Positions 21,370 through 53,810 are shown, numbered from the stretch's first letter. The stretch is DNA of 64,000 nt from Paralichthys olivaceus (GCF_024713975.1 NC_091102.1:19379001-19443000), one strand, 5' to 3'. Notes: a model not told the origin generated them from the letters alone. Made by a program: numbers and translations.

Positions 21370-24300
21370 ATCTGTATAAGTCAAGAGAGTCACATTGTTA
21401 TTGGAAACATTACAACACTGTTCTAATAAGGGAAGAGATCATAGTTCATATATGAAGTTTCCATCTGAAGCCATGTTCAGAGTCATCCATGGGTCATTCT
21501 GACAGATGTAAAAGTTTTCCCAGCCTGTAACACATGTAGGCATGTGTTTGTCTGTCTGAAGGGCCGATCCCTCGTCTTTTATTAACCTCAAATACTTTGA
21601 CTTTACCAAGTATAACACAGAAAATGCAGCCAAAGATGCAGCCACACTGACAATAATTAAACAGAAATGCTTGTGTGAGATGAATCTGAAATACCTGAAA
21701 TAGCAAACAGAGCCCCTGTTTTCACCTGCGGCACTGGCCATGACCTCATTAAACCCATTAGGAAAAGTCTGCGAGGCTGCTCCAAATGAAACCCCCCCCG
21801 ATGGTGAATGTCTAGTCCCATAGTTCATACTTTCACCTTCCTCTACCTCCCCCCAAATTAAAAAACACAAAAAGTCAGAGTCTCTGGCAGTTTGAACCCC
21901 ATTTGTATACACATGTGTGTGTCTGCACAACTGACCCAGTCAGTGTAATCCTGTCAGTTTCCTGTCCTCTCCTGCTGGTTTCGGCTCAAATCCAGAGTGG
22001 GCCAGAGGCCAGGGAGGAGCAGGAAGGAAGTCTCTGTGACTGTCTGTGAGTATCTGCTCTCATCTGAGGTGGAAGAATTTGGTGAATGTTATCATTAATG
22101 GATGTGAATTTACTATTGGATCCGCACTTCTCCAGAGTTTGTCTTATATGCATGAACAATGCAGGAATTTATTTGCTCAGACGCGTTCACAACAACACAG
22201 GGTTAAGGGGTGGTGCAGCAGGTGGAGGCAGGACGTAATGTTTAAATGCTGCTCTGGAGATGACATGTTTTTGTTGGCAGCACATCGACAATAGCATGAC
22301 TTCATCCCTACAGACTCTCTTGACATCTTCGTTGGTGTTTTCCACTTGGTTGGCACCTTTCTTTTGATCCTGAAATATTTGTGTCTTTTTTTCAGTTTAG
22401 CATCTGTTGTGTTTAAAGTGTCATCAACTCAGACTGACACAGACAGTCATGGGTGTCGATGGTGCTGGTCTCTGTAAAGGCAGCAACATTCATAGAACCC
22501 TCATTAGCAAGTTGTCTTCAAAGTAAAAGAATAATATTTGTTTTATTGCTGCAATGTGTTATATAAAGCTGAATTGAAGAGCTTTTCTTTTGAAAAGATA
22601 CAAACTTGGGTCTGAAGATTGTGTCAGTTGCTTAAAAGACCTCTGATATAGCCAACATGCAATGTATGAAAAAATAACAGCAGTTTAGTTAATTATTCAA
22701 ACTTATATATAAACCACGCATGTGAACAGTAATGAAGCAAATTCAGTTTCATTTTATGAACATCTTCATTGTAGATAAACCAGGTAGGATGTACACAAAG
22801 TTTTCTAAAGTCACTCTGCACCATAGACTGTTTATAAAAAGCTCTGAACACAGCGTCCAGCACAGAAACAATACAAAAAGAATTGAGGAGGACTCACTAA
22901 CGACAAGGAGTAATTCTGAAGTAGCTGCAGAGCATCAACACAGAACAAGAGAACAGAACATTCCAAACAGGGTTAGAATGGGAACTGCACTAGTGAGATA
23001 AATATAGTATATCTAAACATCATTATACACTTCAGCTAATAAACTCCAACCCCATATACAAAGTCCCTACACAACTACACTCAGCACTAAGCACTTAAAT
23101 CTGACACCTATTCTAGAAAGACACGACTTCTCATCAGGCTGCTCACGGTTTCAGACATGTTTAAACATGCTGGTTTGTTTTTCAAAGAATTCAAATGCAG
23201 ATGATAATGCACATTCCACACTGTTGAACATTTAAAAAAAAGCCTCTGCTTCATCTCTTGTCTGAAGTTACTGATTGTGTAAGGAGAGGTACAAGTGGTC
23301 AATGAAATAACAGCTAAATAAAATCAGTTTGCAGGGAGGCACAGGGTTGTCTTTCAGGAATCCACAGTCTGGGAAGGATCAGACTCAATGACCAGAAGAG
23401 CCCTCGCATTGATTTTACAATCAGCAAACGGCTCCTTAACTGCTTTGGCGGGGGGGAAGGATTGGCCTATTGGTTTGAAAATTGATGGTGTTGGACACAT
23501 GAAAAGTTTTGCACTCACAGGAACAAACCAGCACACAAACACACACATGTGCAGGTCATTCACTCACATCCTGACGGCATGTGTGTAAAATCTTAACACC
23601 TCCAAAATGGTCCATTAGCTTCCGAATTGATAGCATCACAGAAACCACACACCACACCAACACACAGGGCCACCTTTAACTGAGCGTGTGGCTCACACAC
23701 GCTGGTCCGTGAAAAAGGGTCATTTAAAGATCCACCGCCATCTGTTTTGGCCCCAGCATGCCATTTTCCCCCTCTCTGGGGGCCTTTGATTTAGCACAAA
23801 AGGGTAACATTGCTTCCCTGTTTCCCACTGTGCAACCAGACATCCAGTCTGAGCAGGTTACACAAATCAAACACTGACGGGCATCCATCGTTTCATCATA
23901 GGTATGACCGCCAGTGTTGGTGTTAATCACAAACATCAGGGGTCCAATTTGAAGGCTGATCAGGGAACCTGTTTGTTGTGGGTGTTGCAGCTACATCACA
24001 TCACCAGACAAGAGTGATTGAGAGGCAGGAGGAAGCAGGTGGATGATAAAATCTGAAGCACTGCCTTGCAGCAAAGGTATTACAATAATCAGAATTTCTG
24101 GACAAACCTCAATTGAGCAAACATGCGTATCCACACTTTCTCCAAGATACAATTTAGTTTAAGGGCATGAATCTGATGTGTGTCATCATGTTAGCCGCGG
24201 CTCTCAATTTGTATGCTTGTGGAAATAGAAACACCAATTTAAATAAACCTAGAGGCATTTCTCTAAATCTTTGCCATGCATTAGCCCCACTAATAAAGGC

Positions 24301-25071
24301 TTTGTATTTTTTCATATCGACAGCGCCGTATCAAGTCTGTTTAATTTGTTTTGCATCAAAATAAATCACCCCTGAGCCCAAGAGCAAATTGTGGGATATT
24401 TTACACATATATTTCCAAACAGACTTTCTTGCCTTTGGACATTTTTTATTTGTGTATTACCCCTAATACAGTAAATGCACTTTCGGTTGTCTGATGGAGT
24501 AAATCCACTCTAATCAACCTGTTTCTAGTTGCAGGCAGCTTTAGGCAGTTTTAATCAGGAAGCTCTGGAAACAACAGATATTATGCATTTCCATCAGGAG
24601 CTGGTATAGAGACCCAAAACAGAGCTAATGGACGTGTAAATACTGGACTTTCATCATTCAACTGACCAGAATCATGACTCTAAATAACGCTAATGCTCAA
24701 ATTTGTTTTTTAACATAACTTATAATGGGTTGGCTTCCACTAACTAGAAAGTCGGCAATCCCCCATTGTCCTTCGTAAAGATACGGAACCCCGAACTGCA
24801 GACACTACACCTCTGTTAGTATTTACTCTGTGACATTAGAGCTTAATGTCTCCATGTCTCTGAGAAACCATCGTTTAAGTCCCCATAAAGAAGGTCTAAA
24901 GATGTTTCACCTGCATTCCGCTGCCCAAAACAGGCAGGCACACAACCTGGAATGACACACACGTGGATGGAGACTGTGGCACCACCTTCCTAAATGAAAA
25001 ACATGAACTGACAAAGGCTGTAGCACATGGGGAGGTGATGCAAAGAGAGGAAAACAAGAAACTACTATTGT

Positions 25072-25074
<3 letters not shown>

Positions 25075-25102
<28 letters not shown>
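25075..25102. repeat. (GT)n microsatellite
   Basis: Short GT run between the retrotransposon and cavin2. Confidence 0.85.
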
Positions 25103-28017
25103 AGACATTGCTGATACTGCCCAATAAAATGTTCCATTTTCTCAGTGTTTTTTAAAATTACACTTTCCAGTTTCAGGTCAAAGACACTTGTTAGGTTGCC
25201 TTTAGAAAAAGCACAGGAACATTCTTTTGTACTTTTATGCACGAGAGATCTAAACAACTACATGAGACTGCATTGCATATTCAAATAAACTCGATCATCA
25301 ACCTCTTGGAAAACAAGTCATCACACTTTCAACGGTTGCAGCTATGCCACGCCCTATCCACCTACCCACCCCTGCACCAAAGGCAACTTCAGGTAGTTTT
25401 CCCAGGATTAAAAGCTCATTCGGTCGATGTAACTTGCAGCGGCATGTTTGTGGAAATGATGGAACATGTTGATTGTAGCTTCTGCTGCAGTAACGTCGTC
25501 CATGATTGATACCTGCAGATTTCTTTTTTTTAAATAAAGGATTTGATTATGGATATTTTCTTAATCAACTTGAGTTGTAGCTGATACTTTCAATAAAAAG
25601 ATATTAAAAATGGTTTTATGATGGGACCTGGCTGTTTTTTGATTTACAAAGCTTTAATTCAAGAGCAGCACTGAGTCAACTGAGATTCGGTGACGCACTT
25701 ACATTTCTTAGCCTCCAGAGGGCAATTGCACACATATCTACAAGCTGTCTTGAAGACATGTCCATCCACTGCCACTTTCTGCTTTTAAATAGTTCTGTAT
25801 AAGCTTGTGTGCATGATATAATTATTTGTGTAGCACACTCTGCTATATGAAGCTGTAGGAAGGTTGAGGGCGAAATGAACTCTTAAATAAATAGGAAGTG
25901 TTGTTATGAATTCAGGAGGAGACGATGCAGGGAGAGGAGGAAAAAGGGGGAAAGGGAGGGATGGAGAAAAGTGGGAGCGAATGGGAAGGAAAAGAGAGGG
26001 ACAAGCTGAAAGAATGACAGGATGGGAGCGTCATTCCCTCCGCTCAGTCCCAAGGGGGTGAAAGTGGGAAAAAGTCAGAGTTCAAATGCTAGGAACGGGA
26101 GGTCACACTTTTATGTCGACAGAAGTGTGTGTCTCTGAGGAGAGGCGACAGAGCAGAGCAGCGGAGAAGAGAAGCACTGGTGTTGTTTGAGTCAGTGGAG
26201 GAAGGAGCTTGTTTGGCCTGAGTGTGTGTCCAGCACTGCCACTACACTGTGACAGCTTTGAAGCTTGAGCGACTGACCTCAAGAAAAGGTGTTAGTCCTG
26301 AATGTTGACATCTGGGTTAGAATCTGTCGATCCTCAGTACTGCTGAACTGATGGAGCAGAAGAAAGACAAACCTTCATATCCACAAGGGAGATGGTCTCT
26401 TTTTAAGGAAATAGTTTACATTTCCTTAAAAGTACATTTTGGGGAATTCCATAGGGTAAGAAGACACAGCATAGCAAAACCAAATGTTAAATATTTAAAA
26501 TGTGTAGACACCTTATAATTCATGTAAACACAAGAACAGGGAGAGAGTGGGATGTATCTCTCGTATTTATTTATTTAAGCCTACTTCTGCCAGTTCTTCC
26601 AGGATTACGGACCCTGGCTATAAATCATCTGCTTGCCAAACATGGAAATACCACCCCCTGTTTATTAGTTTAGTATAAAATAATCCAATCTAGCGGCACC
26701 TATAAAAACAAAGAGCATAAAGAAGCCACCTAATCAAGACGTAGTGTGGTACATTGTGTCATTTTACACTTCGGTTGCTGTTTGGATTAAACATAGAAGA
26801 TATATAATGTGCTAAACTGATTTTTTTTTACCTTTGGGCACAACCAGGCTAGCAGTTTCCACCTGCTTCCAGTCTTGGTGCTCACTAACTACACACTCCA
26901 TGCTCCACTCTATTACATTGTATATTTACTGTACAGAGAGTGGTATCAATCTTCTCATCTGTCACAAAAAAGAAAATCAGGCGTCTCTCTCATCAGCAGA
27001 AATCGATATAATGGCGGCAGGACTTTAAAATCACTTGCAGCATTATGAAGTGACAATACAACTTAAAAATAAACACTTGCTTTAATGTGGTTTGGATTTG
27101 AGGCAGGCTGTGGTGGTGTCAGCCCACACATTATAACATTGTTCTGAGGTGTGTCGACACTGTACATGGAAGTAGCTGCAGAAATCCTAATCTCAGTTTA
27201 GGGGTGTGAATACTTTATATTGATTTTAGGTGACACGGTGGCTGACCAAGCCTTTTACCATATCAGGCTGAATCCAATAAAACTCAGGAGTGGGTTTGAA
27301 TTCTTTCCAAAGCCGGCAGATAAAAAAGATTCTTGTCATAGCTGCTGGGAAATGAATTACACAGGTTAAACATACATGTGCTTCTTTCTCTCTTCTAGGA
27401 AGATGCACAGAGGTTCAGGCACTGGTGTTGCTACACACTTACACATTCCTGTTCATCCCGCACATGTTTATTAGATTCGTTGAATAAGTGCTTGTGTTGC
27501 TGTGAATAAAAGATTTACAGTGATGGTGACAAAGAGAAACACTGAGAGAGGGGCCGAGGCACCACGCCAGGGCACAGATGAGCTCATTGTTGAAACAGGG
27601 ATTTCCACATTTCCATGTCTGTGTGCCCCCATGCCATGACACAGAGCAGGAAAACAAGAGGCGAGAGGAAAAGGGGGCGCACATAGGGCACACACACACA
27701 TAAACACACACAGCTGTACAGTAAGCATGATGCGCACACTCACACTTAACTATGGCATAAGAAAGTAAGGTCGATGATTTCATTCAGCACACAGGACATC
27801 AGTGAAAAAGTTCAGTGAAGCTCCTGAAACACACTCAGGACGGAGTTCTGTCTTTTTTATTGTTTTGTCTCACACCCACAATTATACAATAGTATAATTT
27901 AGAAAAAAATACATAGGGCAGAAAACAAAAGTAGCCCTCACACATATTTTGTAAAATCAGCCAGGCAGTGAAATGACTGGCAGCTACATGAAAACACACA
28001 ACAAGCAGGCATAGGAC

Positions 28018-28023
28018 ACACAC

Positions 28024-28057
<34 letters not shown>

Positions 28058-28152
28058 CCACCCACCCACCCACCCACACACACACGCACACACACACACA
28101 CCCACCCACCCACCCACCCACACACACACGCACACACACACACACCCAAACA
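28018..28152. repeat. Compound (CA)n / (CCCA)n microsatellite
   Basis: CA runs alternate with CCCACCCACCC blocks. The pattern repeats twice almost exactly, so a higher-order duplication of about 60 bp is present. Confidence 0.9.
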
Positions 28153-28258
28153 CACACTAGCTCTACCTCTTTTCTGTCAATAGGGCTTGGCCTGCAAGGT
28201 CTCCATAGTAACCACACCACGCCCCTCGGGGTTTGCAGGGGAGGTGTTTTGAAAGTTA

Positions 28259-28261
<3 letters not shown>

Positions 28262-28302
<41 letters not shown>

Positions 28303-28357
28303 GTTTTTATGTGTGTGTGTGTGTGTGTGTGTTTGTGGTGTGTGTATGTGTGTGTTT
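28262..28357. repeat. (GT)n microsatellite cluster upstream of cavin2
   Basis: Two GT runs are separated by TTGTTTTTAT; more GT-rich sequence lies at 28490-28530. They sit in the presumed promoter/5' UTR region of cavin2. Confidence 0.9.
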
Positions 28358-28380
28358 TCCTTTAGAGGACCTTTTCCAGC

Positions 28381-28388
28381 ATAAATAG
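28381..28388 (+). promoter_or_regulatory. cavin2: Possible TATA-like element of cavin2
   Basis: ATAAATAG lies about 345 bases before the cavin2 start codon and would place transcription start near 28410. This rests on position and motif only. Confidence 0.25.
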
Positions 28389-28727
28389 GGACCAGAGCCT
28401 CGGTCCCCATGAGGCTAAACCATTTCTGACGTCCTGGTTCAGATTAGAGGTTCGACATGAACTGATCATGGTGGAAGTTAGAGATAGTGTGCGTGTGTGT
28501 GCGTGTATGCGTTGTGTGTGTGTGTGTGTGTCATAGAGCGACAGAAAGGGGCGTGGATGTGGAATCCACTCCAAGAAGTAAAAGCAGCCGGACCTCCGTC
28601 CTCCTCTTCTGGAGCCAGCAGCAGCAGCAGCAGCAGCGTCAGTGAGCTGAAGTCAAAGTTCCTCCTGGTGTTAAGTTGTTCGGGTGAATCATCGCACCGC
28701 AGCGGGACATCTCTCCACCTGTGAGCC

Positions 28728-43864
<15,137 letters not shown>

Positions 43865-46800
43865 TATGTTTTGTTGAGCATCACTTCTAATTTCAATTTT
43901 TTTCTTTTCTTCAAGTTTCTATATTTGATACCCATCAGGCACAATTTATCCCTCCATTGTAAGCACTCAGTGCCCAAAAAAACTCAGAACATAATCATAG
44001 GTTCTAATGTCAGTCCATCCTTGGGCCTTCTTACTACATTACCTTTGATTATCAACAGCATAATCTAAAAATTTTGACGCCTCAGTCAACATTATACCTC
44101 ACAGTGTACATCACTAATCTCCTATTTAGATCATCAAGGTGCCGCTATCTTTTCTAGAACTGGTTTTAGGAACTTCTACCAAAAAAGGTACAAAAATATG
44201 ACCCACTGAGTTAGGGAGGTTGTACCGCAAGAAATCTCTTTCTCTTCTCTTTTGAGAAAAGTTGAGTGAAAGTAGCAACAGGGAGATGCTTTCTAAAACC
44301 TTCATATGAAAAATGTAATGACTTTAAGAATACATTTATCTTTAAAAAGCAAGCAAAATCTGATGCATTATGTCAGCCAGTGAAATGGAAATAACTTACG
44401 CTACATAACATTCTTCTTCATCTCTGGGTTATTTGTGATTTGCAAATAATGAATTGGTGCATTATTGCCAACAGCTGGAGTGTGAACTTCTTAACATTCG
44501 GATCTCAGACCTGTTGAAATGTGAGCCAGTTGTGGGCTGGCTCTGCACCAGCATCGCCCTGGTGGAAAACAGGTACAAGAGTGCTTCTCAAAGTCTTTTG
44601 CTTGGTTGTCCAAGAAAATCAACATGCACCATAACTTACCCTCATCAACTGGTGCCCAACCCTTCGGCAGCAGCACATCGCCAGGGTGGTGAGCCAACCA
44701 TCCTCCTGCAGTGTGTGCCTGTCTCTGGACCCCTCTGCCTCACTGACAAACAGTCTCTTTGTTCTTTGCGGTTCTTGTGAAATATAGTAGATCTCCAGCA
44801 ACGGCGGTACTGCCCACAGCCTACTGAGGCGGTGCGTTGCCAGGTTGTGCAAGATTTGGAATGGGCAGTTTCTAAGAGTTTCAGTGAAAATGTTGCGGGG
44901 TGTTTTGTAGTGGACTGGAGATTGTTTACAGAATGTTTTGGACCTGTACTGAAAAGCGTCACTAACAGGTGAAGGTCAGCAGTCTTGAATCTCATCATCT
45001 GCCCTTCATCGTTAGAAGTGTTAGTCCAACCTGATGTTGATGATCTAACTAGAGTGCCTAATGAGTTGCATGAGGAACATAAAAATATAATTGTAATTGG
45101 TGGTTGCCAATTGACTACCAACAATTAACCTTATATAGCCGAAGAGTGGAATAGCATAGAATAGTTTGCAAGAGTCAAAATATTCTTGCAAATGACATTT
45201 ATTTGATATTCGCTAGATAGATACAAATATATATATTTGAGTCCCTTTGATGAAGGACAACACTGCAGCATAGAAGCTGCTCTAGATTGAGAGACAAATA
45301 TATGACTGGCACAAATAACCCATAGGTTTTAATACTGACGTGCGAAATGTCAACTCTATAGCCCTTGTCTTTTCTACAGGGCATCTATGTATGATTATGT
45401 ACAGGAAATATTTTCTACATGAGGCACACTACTCTAGGTATTTAACGCTTATATAACATAAAATATGAACTTTAAGTGCCTTGAATATGTGTTCTTAAAC
45501 AGTAAATGTAACTGTCAAGTGTTTTTGAGTTATTATATGATACTAGGGTGTAACGAGTCATATTTTACTTTCAGGCATCCAAAACATGTATTGGGAAAAG
45601 TTAGCTCAGCTTCATATGTTTAAGACGAACCCTCTCTTATAAACATTTGCATTTACACGGACATTCCTTAAGTGCCTTTACCTTGCACAAGCTGGTATGA
45701 GAAGTTGCTCTCCTCATGGAATAGATTCCTATGTTTTCTTGTAGATAAGAGTGATAGTAAAGCATTCCTGTTTTTTTTCTCTGCTCTGATTAATTCTTTG
45801 CAGCTATAACTTTATGGAGCATACTCAAGCTTTTAATACAAATTGAAAAAAGAGAGGATTTAAGTTTCAAGGAGGAGCAAATACATTTGTCACAATCAAC
45901 CTCGGTTTTGGAAGTTGTACCTGGAAGTTTCTATAAAGTGACCTTACTCTTGTTGCACATAGTTAGCGCTTTCATGCCTTTGTTATAGATTTCTAATGTC
46001 TAATGACTCCCTAAAAATAGTTTTCCACAAGTGATACCAGGGACCAAGGATCCAAATGCTAAGGGCACCGAAGTGCGTAAAGGCAGAGGACAGCATCCCT
46101 GGGTTTGACAGATGACTATGTATTGGCCCATTTCTCATGCTCTTGGCCTGCTTGCTGAGAATGTGCAGAGAAGATGATGCTCTTTGGAGTCACAAGTGTT
46201 GTGCCCCTCTAGAGGCTCCTGGGCACAACACCTGGAAGTAAAGGTTGTAGGAGTTTGGAAAAGGATGATAAACTTGTCTTTGTGTTAGGCATATGTGCAG
46301 CTTGGAAGAGAGGAGTCTGCAATGTGTTACACCATAGAATTAAATTATAGGAACCATAATGCTGGCACTACAGGATTGGGGAACCTCTATTTCAGTTACA
46401 CCAATACAGCCTACATCCATTATTATCCTTCTGAATTAGACAGCAAATCATTTTCTTACATCTAAATTATGCAAGAAAATCATATTACTGAGGTCTGATA
46501 AAGACATATATGGTACATTTGATATAGATAAATATTTCCAACATTATTTGACAAAGTAATACACTCAAAGCCTTTTAGATGCTTCATGTTATAAATGTTT
46601 GCCAGTCTTCTATTTGGATATGTAAGGAGAAAGTTAATAGATGAAAACATTTTTTTAACTTGTTTAAACTTACCAATGTACTTGATTTTTTTCTTTTTAA
46701 TTCTTCTTCTTTTGTATAAATTACTCAACTAGAATAATGAAACATTAGGCTTACATGTACATTCTGTTTAATGCAGAGGTTAAAATGTGACTGGCTCTGA

Positions 46801-47225
46801 TGTATTTCTGCTTATTCATGCAAAAGTATGATACTTTGGTGATATATCTGTCTGCTGTGATTAAAAAAAAATCTAGAAATTATTATCTAGACATGTGTGT
46901 GTAAATGTCTGTTTTTTTTCATTTGTCTTCAAATCACTGTTAAATCTGGATTATATGTGAGGACCACTGTTTGCTGGGAAAGCTCTGACATTAGATACCT
47001 ACAGCACAGGTAGTGATGTTGAGATTACTATCATCTTTGTGTGGAGTTTATCGCCTGTTAATGTAGTCACCCACTTAAAACCAAAGAAGTTTGAAGATTA
47101 CCTGCTACTCGTGTGTTTAAATGTACATCTGCTTACAATTGTTTCAACCATCTCATAAACATGCAGGAATTTCCCTTCAAAGTGTAGTATTGTATACATC
47201 AATAAAGACTTCATAACATTCAGAT
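43865..47225 (+). other. cavin2: cavin2 3' UTR (probable, ~3.35 kb)
   Basis: AT-rich sequence without exon-like frames runs from the stop codon to an AATAAA at 47201-47206. The extent is inferred from that signal; an earlier cleavage site is possible. Confidence 0.5.
47201..47206 (+). other. cavin2: Poly(A) signal, probable for cavin2
   Basis: AATAAA followed by GACTTCATAACATTC and then a TTTGGTTTGTTT stretch, typical of a downstream U/GU element. Confidence 0.5.
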
Positions 47226-48328
47226 TTGGTTTGTTTATCTGCAGTCCTTGTGTTAAGAGGACACACATTTCGCATGAATTGAATAATGGTAGCTTATGTC
47301 CTGTGCGTCACTCGCCGTGATCCCTGTGAGTCACATTTCTGACCAAGGAAGTTCAGCTCACTGTTGGGTTAGGCCGTGGTAAATTGATTCATAAATGTAG
47401 GTCACGTGCTATGGTTTAAAAAACTTAGGTAACAGGTAAGTGGAGGATTAATCTCACTGCAGTAGTGTGTTGGATAGTGTGAACTCTAAGATATTTCTGA
47501 TATGACCATGACGGTAAAGAAATAACTATTACTACTATATAAAATACAAGTAATTCAACAGTCTTTCCACAAACGTCTGGTTACTATGGCAATTATTTGG
47601 AAACTTTTAATTAAACATATTCCACATATATTGCATGTCATATGACAAGCATTTCACGTGTCATGTTATAGCAGTATGTTATATACCATATTTGTCAATA
47701 TAACTGTATGGTTAATATATATTACATGTTATATTATAAACAATGCTTTTGAAATACATGAATGTTTGTTGTTGTTGTCGGGGTCGTTCTTTAACATTGG
47801 AACTGTCTATACATGTGTCGCAAATATACATAGGTTGCAAATACACATAGAAAAGCAAATAAACACAATAACAAAGTTTACTCAAAATAATGAACAGCAG
47901 TCAAAGAGAAAAATACATTATTTTGTTGTATGTGTAGCACAACAGTTAAATCACATCTGATCTCCCGGAAATTCCGTCTATGTGTAATGTATAGGTTGTT
48001 TACAACAGTATTAATTAATCTGGGTTGTAATAGCATGTGCAGCATGGTGCCTTCACAAAGCTTCTGCAGCGTGTTGCTGGTTTTATTTCAGTGTCAGCAG
48101 GTGAGGGGGTGTGTTGTTATGTTTTGACGGTGTTTGTCTCCCTCTCGTGTCTGAACTCAACATCCTGCACTCCACCCGCCATTTTTTCTATTCCCACAGT
48201 CAATTTAACTACAACCAACACACTGACACACACACACACACGAACCTTCGTATTCCTAAAACAAACATACTACATGCTATTTTAATGTTGTAGAATAAAG
48301 GGGGTTCAGCTACGCATTGGAACACATT
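47226..48328. other. Intergenic, nothing recognised
   Basis: AT-rich sequence with a short CA run near 48229-48241. No exon or element was recognised. Confidence 0.4.
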
Positions 48329-48410
48329 GTCACGGTGGCCGAGAGGTTAAGGCGTTGGACTCGAAATCCAATGGGGTTTCCCCGCACAGGTTCGAATCCT
48401 GTTCGTGACG
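48329..48410 (+). tRNA. tRNA-Ser (anticodon CGA)
   Basis: 82-nt class II tRNA. The acceptor arms GTCACGG and TCGTGAC pair with one G-T, and G is the discriminator. The A box reads TGGCCGAGAGG, the loop CTCGAAA presents CGA, a long variable arm is present, and the B box is GGTTCGAATCC. A T4 run at 48417-48420 follows. It shares most of its body with the Ser(AGA) gene at 14017, as expected of serine isoacceptors. Confidence 0.96.
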
Positions 48411-48416
48411 ATTCAC

Positions 48417-48420
48417 TTTT
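48417..48420 (+). terminator. Pol III terminator (T4) of tRNA-Ser(CGA)
   Basis: Four T residues lie six bases after the tRNA; a second T run follows at 48423-48428. Confidence 0.65.
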
Positions 48421-48599
48421 CTTTTTTCGTTTCCGTTCAATTCAGAAGAAAAAAACACCGGAAACCGAAAAAACTTCTTTTGCGTTTGAACAACGTAAAG
48501 TTTTAAACTTACACAGTTTACCATCCAGCACATGATGCCCGAACACACGTGATTAATACTTGATACGCAAAGTGACAACGAGCCTCGATCAATCAAAAA

Positions 48600-49881
48600 C
48601 TGAATTAATGAGCAATGATAATTGTATTAATTATAATAATAATAATAAGGACGCGACGCTGCGCATAGTTTCATCGTCGATACTTAAATATCACGTTCTC
48701 TAGTTCTCGCGTTGTTCGGAATCCACTAGGTCGAAACCAATAGAAACCAACACCTTTCTTTCTTTTCTCTACACGGCTCCGCTTATTGTCCGCTCACACA
48801 CGTACATGAAATAGACTCCGGGTAATTGTTGGTTTGTGTCGATTCGATTGTATAAAAGTAGACGAATAGACTCCTCTGTGCGTGGCCCCCCCTTTTCTAC
48901 AGAAGATAATGGAACTGGCCGAGTCATACAAATCCGACCGGCAGCGCCCACTGACGTAGACTTGAGGGGCATTGTGGAAGCAGGGGCTCGTGTGGCGATC
49001 ATCTTGTGTCAATTTTAACTCGTGTGTTTGAGCTTTAGTGTCGTTGAGGCATAAATAACCAGGGGATTTAACACAAGGCTTGTGGGACATCGCTGTAGCC
49101 GCCACAGCTCGATGTAGACACACTGCTCGTGTATAACAAAGCATTTAGCCAGAAGGCGCTAGCAAAAGCTAACAGCTCCTTATGTTAAGAAGAGGCACAC
49201 AAAGGAAAAGCGGTGGACTGGGTTAAAACATTAATGTTTGTGTGAATGATCGAATGATACAGGAGCTGTCATCTCCAACTATTTCGCAACACAAAGCATC
49301 TCCTCCGGCTGTGGTGCAACAGAACGGTCTTTGTTGAAGCAGGAGCATCTCAGATTTGACTCGCCGTTTGTCAGCCTGTCAAAACTATTTGATCAAACTC
49401 GAATATTGATGATCGAGCTCGCGGAGTGCCCGCCAGCTGCATTATCGCGGTTTCTCACAGTGATCGGTGAAGAAAGAAGCTGCCATTATGGCGATAATCG
49501 CGGAAGGGAAGACGCACAGGGAGTCTCCTGAAAGAAAAAGTAGGTAGCGAGCTAGACATCTGTTAGCCCGGCTAGTATTCTGAAGAGGATAGTTTATCTT
49601 TCGCCTCTTTCTTCCGCTTCCACGCTTTTAATTGTCTCTGGATCGATCTTTATCGACTTTTTAAGAAGCTGGCCCGTGTGCATATTGACAGTTAACGGCA
49701 GCGCAACAGTCCCAGGAGTCGAGTTTGGTTAGCATTTGGCTAACGGGCTCATTAGCTTGCTGGGCTACAGCTAACTTAGCAGCTCCCCATGACAGTGACG
49801 ACAGCCAGCTCGTACTGCTGCTGCTGAGCTGAAGTGACAGGAAAGGGAGCGAGCGGTGGTTCTTCCTCATCGGGACTCACG
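48600..49881 (+). promoter_or_regulatory. nabp1: nabp1 upstream region and 5' UTR
   Basis: CpG content is visibly higher here than in surrounding DNA (many CG steps, e.g. TTCTCGCGTTG near 48705 and GATCGAGCTCGCGG near 49410). That fits a CpG-rich housekeeping promoter without a TATA box. The transcription start cannot be placed. Open frames here look like chance. Confidence 0.45.
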
Positions 49882-53003
<3,122 letters not shown>

Positions 53004-53810
53004 GATTGAGGTGTGGCTGACTTGAGTGGGCGTATCATATTGGGGGGGAAAAAATGGATGTCCTTATTTCCCCCTGTCCCCATTTGAACTCTCTGAGCCT
53101 TCCAGATCACAGCCTAGATTGACTTTCAGAAATAATCAGTTAAATTGGGGACTATTTGCATTATTGTTCAACAGGCTTAAAAGTCAAATGTGTTGTTTGT
53201 CATGCGTAGTGCAAGTAGTTCTCTCAGCAAGCAGCACAGTGTGATTGTGATCCACCACGCGATGCACGAGCAGGACTTCTTGTATAGACTAACGTTGATT
53301 GTTGAGTTGTGGTCAGCCTTCTCAGTCTACACCCTTGTCCTCTGAAATCACTGCAAATTACCAGTTCTGTGCCAGTGTTACCCCCCCACACACACACACG
53401 CTGTCCTATAACCCTTCCTTTTTCGAACTACACATCCTACTTGAACACTCGATGCACTTTCTTCTCTTAATTTATGTCGGGACAAACTTGGCTGTCATTT
53501 AATCCAGGAAATCAGTTTCTGCTTTTTTATTTTTAGTGGAAAAGGCCTTAAAGTTGGTGAGTGAGTTCTTGGACTGAAAGAACAAGTGAAACTCGTCGAA
53601 GGGTCCCCCCCTTCTCTCGGCCAAACTGCATCCCAAGTGACTCTGTGAAAGGACAGGTGTTAGTTTCGAATTTTAAAACTTGGTTGTTTTTTTTTCTTTC
53701 TTTTCAATAAGACATGTTTTTCTTGTTTGCCATCAGTTGTACTCATCGAGGTGGGACCACTTAGGAGACTGGCAAAATGGTTCACCAAATAAATTTTTAC
53801 AGTTATTTTG
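53004..53810 (+). other. nabp1: nabp1 3' UTR
   Basis: From the stop codon to shortly after AATAAA at 53788-53793. Contains a short CA run near 53385. The end is inferred. Confidence 0.55.
53788..53793 (+). other. nabp1: Poly(A) signal, nabp1
   Basis: AATAAA followed by TTTTTACAGTTATTTTGTTG, a T-rich downstream context. Confidence 0.55.

Larger units (their letters stand above)
21370..28400. other. Intergenic stretch upstream of cavin2, no supported gene
   Basis: I found no convincing exons. A CATAGACTGTTTATAAAAA relic near 22826 resembles an inverted-repeat element end. 25910-26100 is strongly purine-rich (G/A tracts). 26140-26290 has exon-like composition, but no coding frame or splice partner could be shown. 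A 163-codon minus-strand frame at 21439-21930 has one hydrophobic stretch but no recognisable domain. Confidence 0.4.

Noticed and set aside
21439-21930. 163-codon minus-strand frame with a hydrophobic segment
   Set aside because: No recognisable domain or splice context; consistent with chance.
22732-23001. 89-codon + strand frame
   Set aside because: No domain, no splice signals, and it overlaps a relic of a dispersed element end.
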